Positions 8,352-14,960 of a stretch of DNA of 64,000 nt are shown here, in pieces. Both the position numbers and the translations under genes were made by a program. The notes beneath the pieces were generated by a model. That model made no database searches, was not told where the DNA came from, and worked only from the letters and a program-made list of their open reading frames with translations. This stretch comes from Terribacillus halophilus (lineage in GTDB: Bacteria > Bacillota > Bacilli > Bacillales > Amphibacillaceae), in contig NZ_LT727828.1 in assembly GCF_900162685.1 (NCBI RefSeq), forward strand, positions 708,824 through 772,823, read 5' to 3'. How positions within the stretch are numbered: position 1 is the first letter of the stretch; each line of letters opens with the position of its first letter.

Positions 8352-8378
8352 ATACCCTGCAAGAGAGACAAGCTAAAC
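8352..8378 (-). promoter_or_regulatory. Sigma-B-like promoter of the lmo0937-family gene
   Basis: Minus strand: -35 GTTTAG, 15-base spacer, -10 GGGTAT, against the Bacillus sigma-B consensus GTTTAA/GGGTAT. The -10 is 34 bases before the start codon. Confidence 0.7.
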
Positions 8379-8442
8379 ATACAGGCTTTGTTTTTGTTAT
8401 AATACCTTAGGAAAGACAACCATTCAGGAGGCTCACCATATT

Positions 8443-8865
8443 ATGTATGATGTACAACAAATCAAAGAAATAATCCCGCATCGCTATCCATTTTTACTCG
8501 TGGATCAAATAACGGAGATTGAAGAAGGCAAACGCGCTGTTGCGAAGAAGAACGTGACCATCAATGAACCATTCTTCCAAGGCCATTTCCCAGATTATCC
8601 TGTAATGCCAGGCGTACTGATTATTGAAGCGCTAGCGCAGACTGGTGCGTTTGCGATGCTGATGAAAGAAGAAAACAAAGGAAAGATTGGTTTCCTTGCA
8701 GGTGTCGATAAATGCCGCTTTAAACGCCAAGTAGTGCCTGGCGATACATTGAAGCTCGAGGTGGAGATCATCCGTCTGAAAGGGCCTATCGGCAAAGGAA
8801 AAGCAACTGCTACAGTGGACGGCGAGCTAGCTTGTGAAGCAGAAATTACATTTGCCATTAAATAA
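8443..8865 (+). CDS. fabZ: 3-hydroxyacyl-ACP dehydratase FabZ
   Basis: 140 residues, normal for FabZ. Hot-dog fold with the active-site signature [20 protein letters not shown]: the His of GHFP and the Glu of IEALAQ are the catalytic pair. It dehydrates 3-hydroxyacyl-ACP in the elongation cycle of type II fatty-acid synthesis in the cytoplasm. ATG at 8443 with AGGAGG upstream. An extended -10 (TGTTATAAT) at 8395-8403 may be its promoter. I saw no clear FapR operator. Location next to the flh genes matches B. subtilis (ywpB). Confidence 0.96.
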   Translation: MYDVQQIKEIIPHRYPFLLVDQITEIEEGKRAVAKKNVTINEPFFQGHFPDYPVMPGVLIIEALAQTGAFAMLMKEENKGKIGFLAGVDKCRFKRQVVPGDTLKLEVEIIRLKGPIGKGKATATVDGELACEAEITFAIK

Positions 8866-8896
8866 AAGGACGAAGCGACATGCTTCGTCCTTTTTT
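8865..8896 (+). terminator. Terminator after fabZ
   Basis: AAAGGACGAAGC pairs with GCTTCGTCCTTT and runs into further T residues. Confidence 0.9.
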
Positions 8897-8914
8897 ACTA
8901 TTTTTTACATTCAA

Positions 8915-8942
8915 TTTACGTTTTAAAAACCTCCTTTATAGT
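8915..8942 (+). promoter_or_regulatory. Possible comK promoter with one ComK AT-box
   Basis: TTTACG, 16-base spacer, TATAGT. In the spacer lies AAAA-CCTCC-TTTA (8926-8938), one base from the ComK AT-box AAAA-N5-TTTT. Only one box is seen, whereas functional ComK sites have two, so autoregulation is not established. Confidence 0.4.
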
Positions 8943-8981
8943 AATATAGTCTTGTACAAGCGATTATTGAAGGAGGAAACC

Positions 8982-9467
8982 ATGCACACAGAAAAAAGGG
9001 ACCAGTATACAATCACACGAAATACCGTAGCAATTCTTCGTCTGTATGATCCAATTTATCAATCCCGCGTCTTGGAAGCAGACAGGGAAATTCTAGTCGA
9101 ACAATCACCTCTCTCCATTATCGACCATAGCTGCATGCAGTATGGTTCCTCCTATGAAGGCAGGGTACATGCGATTGGCAGACTGCTGCGGACAGATAAG
9201 AAGGTGCCGATTCCAGTACATCCAGCACATGGCGTTTTTATGCTCCCAACTTCCTCACCTACGAATTCACACTGCGTCTGGCTATCCTTCTATCACATTC
9301 AATCTTATAAAGAAACAAAAAGCCGCACCCAAGTAGGGTTTTATAATGGCACGGCTTTGTTTGTCGAAACGTCTGAGCGTTCTTTTGATCAGCAGTACAA
9401 ACGGACTGGCACTGTTATTGCTTTACTGAATAACGAACATTTTTTTGCTGGACAAAGCTTGTCTTAA
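8982..9467 (+). CDS. comK: Competence transcription factor ComK, short form
   Basis: 161 residues. The conserved core is clear: PLSIIDHSCMQYGSSYEGR aligns with B. subtilis PLQIVDRSCRFFGSSYAGR, followed by the KVPIPVHPAHGVFMLPT and CVWLSFYHI blocks. ComK activates DNA-uptake genes (comC, comE, comF, comG, recA) by binding paired AT-boxes. ATG at 8982 follows GAAGGAGGA; longer upstream frames lack a site. The protein ends about 30 residues earlier than B. subtilis ComK (192), so the tail with the FMLYPK motif recognised by MecA for ClpCP proteolysis is missing. No frameshift or leftover tail is visible downstream. Family call is strong; whether this copy activates competence is unknown. Confidence 0.85.
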   Translation: MHTEKRDQYTITRNTVAILRLYDPIYQSRVLEADREILVEQSPLSIIDHSCMQYGSSYEGRVHAIGRLLRTDKKVPIPVHPAHGVFMLPTSSPTNSHCVWLSFYHIQSYKETKSRTQVGFYNGTALFVETSERSFDQQYKRTGTVIALLNNEHFFAGQSLS

Positions 9468-9557
9468 TGCTATCGCATTGTTTCTTCTTCCTAAGCTGGA
9501 TATGTTATCATGTAAACTATCAATAGTAGCTTAGAAGTGGAGGAGGACAACTGTCTT

Positions 9558-10184
9558 ATGCGCGACACATACACGGAAGTGGGCCTTTTAGAGCAGCTGC
9601 TGCTGCATAAAGGACAGCTTCTGACATTTATCAGCCAAGACGACATCGCGCTTGATGCGTATTTACGCCGGGAAGCTGGAAAAAGCGAACACCACTCGGT
9701 ATTCCGGTACGTATTAAAGCATTACATAGGTTTAGTAAATCCGAATTTGACCGAGGAATTCGAACAGACCTTTTACCAGTTGTTTCAAGAGGCTGCCAGG
9801 AACCCGGACAAGCGGCGTATTATCGATTTAACAGGAGCGCTGTATGAAGTGAAAAACCGCCGTGGCAATCCTTCTATGCAGTTTCCGCAAGTAACACATC
9901 TTTTGCATTTGCTGAATGTACATTACCCAATATTCGATCCGGCGCGAGCTACGTTTTTCGGTATGCCATCAGCAAACCATTTGGCCGGATTTGAGAAGAA
10001 GATGAAGCGGTATATTGAACAATACAGCCAGCTATTCGAGTGGAACCAAGCTATTTTACAGGACAGCCGCTTCGATGAACTGTCTGATTTATTTGATGAA
10101 CATGTCACGCAGTCAGGCTGTGAAACACCGAGCCGTGCTAAGAAATTGGATCTGTATTTGAAGGCATTAGTGACTGCCAATTAA
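9558..10184 (+). CDS. Hypothetical protein, 208 residues
   Basis: I do not recognise this family. The ATG at 9558 is chosen because GGAGGAGG lies just upstream; a GTG at 9537 would make the ribosome site part of the coding region. The product is soluble, largely helical, without signal peptide or membrane segment. Features: an acidic N-terminal half, KRRIIDLTGALYEVKNRRGN in the middle, an HYPIFDPARATFFGMP segment, and a basic C-terminus (PSRAKKLDLYLKAL). HYPIFDP resembles helix-rich proteins of restriction or abortive-infection neighbourhoods only superficially, so I give no function. Own transcript: TTGTTT-N17-TATGTT may be its promoter, and a terminator follows. Confidence 0.7.
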   Translation: MRDTYTEVGLLEQLLLHKGQLLTFISQDDIALDAYLRREAGKSEHHSVFRYVLKHYIGLVNPNLTEEFEQTFYQLFQEAARNPDKRRIIDLTGALYEVKNRRGNPSMQFPQVTHLLHLLNVHYPIFDPARATFFGMPSANHLAGFEKKMKRYIEQYSQLFEWNQAILQDSRFDELSDLFDEHVTQSGCETPSRAKKLDLYLKALVTAN

Positions 10185-10211
10185 GTGCTTACGAGAGTAA
10201 GTGCTTTTTTT
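10184..10211 (+). terminator. Terminator after the 208-residue gene
   Basis: AGTGCTTAC pairs with GTAAGTGCT (two wobble pairs) over a GAGA loop, followed by a T run. Confidence 0.8.
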
Positions 10212-10375
10212 GTGGAAAAAATAAGGTCCAGTGGATAGAGTTTGTAATCATATTGCATCTAGATTGTATTGTCATTACAGTTCTGTTAAAAGCCTTGTGG
10301 GCAGGGGAGCAGGGGGTATATAAAGGAGGAAGGACGGATAGTATTTTGTAGAACAAAGAAAGCAGGTAGATGCAC

Positions 10376-11494
10376 ATGACGAGAAATTACTCCATCGACT
10401 TCTTTAAATGCCTAGCCATTTTCGGCGTGGTTTGTATCCATACACACACGTTTCGTGATACGGCTGTTCCATTTGGAAACGGGGAAACTTGGGCATTCAT
10501 CATAGACACACTCGCACGCTTCTCTGTACCATTTTTCTTTGCTGCATCCGGCTATTTATTTGCTATGAAACTGGAACGCACGGAAGATACATTTGCTTAT
10601 TTCAAGCGCTATACCGGCAAGCTAATTGGACTTTTGGCAGCATGGTTCGCTTTTTATTGGATATATGACTTTATTAAGATTATCACCACTTCAACTGGAA
10701 CGATGAGTGAACAAAAAGCAGCACTCACAGCTTATTTCCAAGATACGTTCCAATGGCGTACATTATTGGACGGCATTTCTTATACGCAATACCAGCTGTG
10801 GTTTATGTTCGCTTTAATCTTTTCCATAATCATCATTTACGCAGCGTACCGTCTGCACCTGCTTAAACTGACATTATTGGCTGGTCTTTTACTCAATCTA
10901 ATTGGATTGATGGGGCAATCATATGGCCCGCTTTTCCATGTTACGATGGAGGAGACAACGCGGAATGGGATTTACTTCGGATTGTTTTATACGGCGCTTG
11001 GAGCTTGTTTCGGCTTATATGAAAAGCAGCTTGTGCAAGCAATGCGCAACGTGCAGGCAAGAACGGTTGGGATGCTTGCAGTATCTGGCTTTGCACTGCA
11101 TCTAATTGAGCGGTTCATTCTTCATTACAAAATGGATTTACCGCAAGGAGAGTACCTCATTAGTACGATACCGTTAACTGTGTTCCTGCTGTTGTTCACC
11201 TTGAAAACACGGAATATCGGAAAGCATCGTTATGTAGGTATTGTCGCCAAAAATGTAGTAGGAATCTATTTGATCCACACATTATGGCGCAGCATCTTTG
11301 ATCAAGCATTGGATCAGTCACCATTTATTCATACATTTGCTTGGGGGCTCCTATATGCACCAATCTTATACGGACTATCGCTTGTTACGTATATATTGCT
11401 GCAGTATGTAAAAGCAAAACTACGCAGTCCGGTTGTACCCCGTCAGGCAAAAACAAACAGAGCACTCAGACCGAGCAACACATTCGCCAAATAG
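10376..11494 (+). CDS. Acyltransferase-3 family membrane protein
   Basis: 372 residues with about ten hydrophobic segments. The N-terminus RNYSIDFFKCLAIFGVVCIHTHTF carries the acyltransferase-3 motif (R/K-x-x-x-IDFFKxLAIxxVVxIH, with catalytic-type His), and FSVPFFFAASGYLF is the second conserved block. These enzymes O-acylate sugars of peptidoglycan, teichoic acids or exopolysaccharides at the membrane. The start at 10376 is preferred over the ATG at 10370 because AGCAGG then sits at normal distance. There is no SGNH domain, unlike OatA. Substrate is unknown; wall-polymer acetylation is plausible given the many polymer genes in the window. Confidence 0.82.
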   Translation: MTRNYSIDFFKCLAIFGVVCIHTHTFRDTAVPFGNGETWAFIIDTLARFSVPFFFAASGYLFAMKLERTEDTFAYFKRYTGKLIGLLAAWFAFYWIYDFIKIITTSTGTMSEQKAALTAYFQDTFQWRTLLDGISYTQYQLWFMFALIFSIIIIYAAYRLHLLKLTLLAGLLLNLIGLMGQSYGPLFHVTMEETTRNGIYFGLFYTALGACFGLYEKQLVQAMRNVQARTVGMLAVSGFALHLIERFILHYKMDLPQGEYLISTIPLTVFLLLFTLKTRNIGKHRYVGIVAKNVVGIYLIHTLWRSIFDQALDQSPFIHTFAWGLLYAPILYGLSLVTYILLQYVKAKLRSPVVPRQAKTNRALRPSNTFAK

Positions 11495-11522
11495 GCTGGT
11501 ATTTCGCCAGTCTATTTTTTTA
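11491..11522 (+). terminator. Terminator after acyltransferase gene
   Basis: ATAGGCTGG pairs with CCAGTCTAT (one G-U), followed by a T run. Confidence 0.85.
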
Positions 11523-11596
11523 TTGTAAAATAATGTGCAAATTTTAAGAAATTAAGTTAATCTTTTACTATATACATAGAAAAAGGATGACCGAAC

Positions 11597-12271
11597 ATGA
11601 CATATCATACAAATCCTTTCCGCCTCCTGACTAGTCCGAAAGAGACATTATTCAAGCTGCGGGAAGCGGAAACTCTGCGGGGACATTGGCTATGGACGAC
11701 TTTGCTCCTGATTGCTTTTTGCATCGTCTATGCGGCACTTGGATGGATCGGAGCGGGGACAGAAACATTAAATCAATTAAGAGGTGACTATGCTGGAGCT
11801 GACTATGAATACGCCAAACTTTGGTTTGTAATTGGACGGCTAGTGTTTGGTTTGGCAGCAGGTCTCCTAGTCTTTTTCGTCGTATCACTTGTATTCTATT
11901 TATTTTATGAAATTCCGTATCAAAAGCTTGTGGTGGTGCAGCTAAGTGTCGGTATCGTCTTCTTATTTGAAGCATTAACCTGGCTGCTTTTATTACCAGC
12001 TGCCGGATTGGAATGGAATCGGTCGCCATTTTCGCTCGGTGTGCTTGCAGACCTGTTTACAGATAAACAATGGCTGATTAGTTTATTTGGTGCTGTGTCT
12101 ATATTCCAGTTGTTCGTTTTATATTTTCAGACTCGATGCCTGCTTGTCTTGTTTCCAGCAAAACGGTGGCATGTATGGATTGTCGTAAGCATGATGTATC
12201 TTTGTTATGTGTTGTTACTTACCTTGCTTGGCGGTATTGGAAATAAACTTGTCGCATTCATCTTTGCATAG
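11597..12271 (+). CDS. Yip1-domain membrane protein (YknW-like)
   Basis: 224 residues. Five membrane segments (about 30-52, 78-105, 113-140, 165-185, 195-220) after a short N-terminus NPFRLLTSPKETLFKLRE, which is typical of bacterial Yip1-domain proteins. In B. subtilis, YknW of this type works with the YknX membrane-fusion protein and the YknYZ ABC transporter against the SDP toxin. Here the next gene (13 bp later) is a YknX-like adaptor, so the pair forms an operon, but no ABC genes follow. Function is therefore inferred only from the pairing: membrane stress or export of a toxic compound. Confidence 0.7.
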   Translation: MTYHTNPFRLLTSPKETLFKLREAETLRGHWLWTTLLLIAFCIVYAALGWIGAGTETLNQLRGDYAGADYEYAKLWFVIGRLVFGLAAGLLVFFVVSLVFYLFYEIPYQKLVVVQLSVGIVFLFEALTWLLLLPAAGLEWNRSPFSLGVLADLFTDKQWLISLFGAVSIFQLFVLYFQTRCLLVLFPAKRWHVWIVVSMMYLCYVLLLTLLGGIGNKLVAFIFA

Positions 12272-12284
12272 GAGGGCTAAAAGG

Positions 12285-13544
12285 ATGATCAAGAAAATTT
12301 TTCTGCCAGCAGCAGTCGTCCTTGTATTACTTAACATCGGTCTTCTGTTCTGGGATGATGAAGGCCGTATTGGACGAACGAATTTTATTCAGGACTGGGA
12401 GCAGGTGATGGCCCAGGATGTGGAACAAACGTTATCCGCTCCTGCTGTGCTTGCTTCCGCAGATAAAATTCCAGTATACCTCCAAGCAGGTTCGGGTTCG
12501 TTATCGGAAATGCTTGTGGATAAAGGGGATGCAGTCGAAGAGGGAGATGAACTCTTTACATATCAGGTTAATAATTATCCAAAAACACATCAAGAACTCT
12601 CCACATCCATTACAACGCTAGAAGAGCAGGCTGCAGCAGTGGAACAGGCAATGAACCAGATAGATGAGACAGATGCAGCTGTAGGAGCGTTACCAGAAGA
12701 TATAACTATTCCGGAATCCTTTGAGAATGTAGATGTGGAAAATGAAGAGAATGCTGGTGCCGAAGCAATAAGTGAAGCATTACAGCAGGCCACAGAAGAA
12801 CAGACAGCTCAAATACAGGAACATTATCGCATCAGTCTGGAAAAAGAGCTTGCTGAGAAACAGGCGACACTTTCAGCAACGGAAGACCAGCTGGCAGAGT
12901 TAGAAGCTACAGGAGAATATGTTACGGTCACAAGTCCGGCTTCTGGCACAATCAACGACATTGCCGAGCCTGGAGAAGCGAAGGTCATGACGATTGATAG
13001 CAGTGACTTGATTATCTCTGGTGAGCTGGAAGAAACAGAACGGAAATTGGTGCAAAGCGGTATGACAGTAAAAGCAGCAGTAGCAGATGATGGTCCTGTT
13101 TTAGAAGGCGAAATTACCGAGTTGGCGGATCAGCCTAAATCCATCAAGGATAAGACAAGCTTATATACCTTCGAGGCATCGTATCAATCGGATGAAGAAC
13201 AAGCTGATAAGTTAGTGGCGGGTTATCATCTCAAGACGGATATTTTGCTTGCTTATGCAAGTCAAGCTCCTGCAGTAAAACCTGATCAAATAAAAAATGG
13301 AAAGGTCTGGACAATGGCTAACGGACAGGCCTTCACGACTCAAGTCAAAGTCGGAGCTAAGAATGACAAGCAAGCAGCTATAACTTCAGGAATTGAACCG
13401 GGTACAATGATACCGGCTCAGCCAGATGATTATTATGAAAACGAGCCGTTTGTGACACCGTGGAAACCGCAGCAGATCAATTGGTCAGACTTCCGGGAGT
13501 CGTTTACAAGTTATGAATTTCTGCTAGGGTTGTTGGATTATTGA
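12285..13544 (+). CDS. HlyD/YknX-like membrane-fusion adaptor
   Basis: 419 residues. N-terminal anchor (IFLPAAVVLVLLNIGLLFW), a first half-lipoyl strand set (VYLQAGSGSLSEMLVDKGDAVEEGDELF), a long coiled coil (about 95-215, including a very acidic stretch), a second half-lipoyl motif (VTVTSPASGTINDIAEPGEA), and a C-terminal beta-barrel. This is the plan of periplasmic-adaptor/membrane-fusion proteins, which link an inner-membrane pump to an outlet or, in Gram-positives, to the wall zone. The ATG at 12285 with GGAGG upstream is preferred; a longer frame from 12207 overlaps the preceding gene without a ribosome site. No transporter gene is adjacent on either side. Confidence 0.78.
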   Translation: MIKKIFLPAAVVLVLLNIGLLFWDDEGRIGRTNFIQDWEQVMAQDVEQTLSAPAVLASADKIPVYLQAGSGSLSEMLVDKGDAVEEGDELFTYQVNNYPKTHQELSTSITTLEEQAAAVEQAMNQIDETDAAVGALPEDITIPESFENVDVENEENAGAEAISEALQQATEEQTAQIQEHYRISLEKELAEKQATLSATEDQLAELEATGEYVTVTSPASGTINDIAEPGEAKVMTIDSSDLIISGELEETERKLVQSGMTVKAAVADDGPVLEGEITELADQPKSIKDKTSLYTFEASYQSDEEQADKLVAGYHLKTDILLAYASQAPAVKPDQIKNGKVWTMANGQAFTTQVKVGAKNDKQAAITSGIEPGTMIPAQPDDYYENEPFVTPWKPQQINWSDFRESFTSYEFLLGLLDY

Positions 13545-13681
13545 TTGTTGGATTAGATGGTTAGATTAGATTATTGGATCATTGATTGTAAATTGTTTTT
13601 AAAGTTATCTCCAATCATACTGCAACAATTGGTGAATAAGCGTACAATTTGTTTACAATCACGTACGTAAGGGGCTCATTC
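13545..13681. other. Spacer with short degenerate repeats
   Basis: Contains imperfect reiterations of GATTNTTGGATTA-like words between 13537 and 13590. No gene or terminator hairpin recognised. Confidence 0.4.
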
Positions 13682-14770
13682 ATGAAAGTTCATTTAATCG
13701 CTAATATGTATCCAAGCAAAGAACATCCCAACTATGGTGTGTTTGTCGAAAATACAGAAAAGATACTTGCCCAAGCAGGTGTGACATTTGACCGTACTGT
13801 CGTCACGAAACAATCTAGCTCCATGGGAAAGCTGCTGGCATACGGAAGTCACTTTTTCCGCATAATCGGCAAAACTATCTTTCGGAAATATGACGTCACC
13901 TATGTGCACTATGCCACGCATAACTCTATTCCTGTGTTAATAGCGAAAAAGCTCAATAAAAATATGGTTATTTATACAAATGTGCATGGCAGTGATGTAG
14001 TACCGGAATTCAAAAAACGAGAGAAATATCAGCCCTATGTAAAGCGGCTATTAGAGGTATCCGACACTGTTATTACGCCAAGCGGGTATTACAAGCAGCT
14101 TGTGCTGCAAAAATACGGGTTGACCAATCGAATTGAGATCTTTCCTTCAGGCGGTATTAATAAGGAAACGTTCTATGAAAAGAATCCGCTGCATGCTTAC
14201 CAAGAATTAGAGTTGGATACTTCCTGCAAATATATCGGATTTGTTGGCCGCATCGATCGAGGAAAAGGCTGGGACGTGTATTTGAAAGCCGCAAAAATTT
14301 TGAAGAAGCAAGGCAGATTGGACAACTACAAACTATTGTTCATCGGAGATGGTTTAGAAAAGGAAGCATTTGAGAAGATGGTAGACAGCTACGGTCTTCG
14401 GGAAGTGCTCGTTCATTTCCCACTGCTGTCCCAGCAAAAGCTGAACAGTGTCTACAATAGTATGGAGATCTTCTGTTTTCCCACCATGCGCGAAGGGGAA
14501 AGCCTTGGTCTCGTTGGGTTGGAAGCGATGGCCTGCGGCACACCTGTAATTGGCAGCCGCATGGCTGGATTGCTTGATTACATGGAAAATGGCAGAAATG
14601 GCTTTTTCTTTGAACCTGGTTCGGCGGAAGAACTGGCTGCCAGTATCATTACCTATATGGATCTTCCGGAAGAAGCCAAACAGGTGATAAAAGCGGGTGC
14701 CCAAAAAACTGCAGCCGCTTATGAGGTGGATGCAATCAAGCCCCGTCTAACAAAGATATTTTCCGTTTAA
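13682..14770 (+). CDS. Glycosyltransferase family 4
   Basis: 362 residues, GT-B fold. N-terminal domain begins MKVHLIANMYPSKEHPNYGVFV; the C-terminal nucleotide-sugar half has KYIGFVGRIDRGKGWDVYLKA and the GT4 signature with the E-x7-E pattern (MREGESLGL then GLEAMACGTPVIGS). It transfers a sugar from a nucleotide donor with retention, most likely onto a surface polymer or lipid-linked acceptor. The ATG at 13682 follows AAGGGG; an upstream TTG at 13649 lacks a site. Stands alone with its own terminator. Acceptor unknown. Confidence 0.88.
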   Translation: MKVHLIANMYPSKEHPNYGVFVENTEKILAQAGVTFDRTVVTKQSSSMGKLLAYGSHFFRIIGKTIFRKYDVTYVHYATHNSIPVLIAKKLNKNMVIYTNVHGSDVVPEFKKREKYQPYVKRLLEVSDTVITPSGYYKQLVLQKYGLTNRIEIFPSGGINKETFYEKNPLHAYQELELDTSCKYIGFVGRIDRGKGWDVYLKAAKILKKQGRLDNYKLLFIGDGLEKEAFEKMVDSYGLREVLVHFPLLSQQKLNSVYNSMEIFCFPTMREGESLGLVGLEAMACGTPVIGSRMAGLLDYMENGRNGFFFEPGSAEELAASIITYMDLPEEAKQVIKAGAQKTAAAYEVDAIKPRLTKIFSV

Positions 14771-14777
14771 TAACAAA

Positions 14778-14808
14778 AAAGTCCAACAATCAGTTGGGCT
14801 TTATTTTG
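14778..14808 (+). terminator. Terminator after GT4 gene
   Basis: AAAGTCCAAC pairs with GTTGGGCTTT (one wobble), followed by ATTTT. Confidence 0.78.
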
Positions 14809-14960
14809 TTAACTAAATGTAAAAACGTATGATAGAATGTTAAGATTTGTCTTTGTGCCTAGTAAAATCCACCTGCTCTTTCTATAGTGAAAAAGAAGCA
14901 GTTACATAATTCGACAGAAACCATTGAACTGCGAATCTAGGAACAGAAAGAGGGTAACAG

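Noticed and set aside
8926-8938. Full K-box for ComK autoregulation
   Set aside because: Only one AT-box with one mismatch was found; a second box at 8, 18 or 31 bases is lacking.
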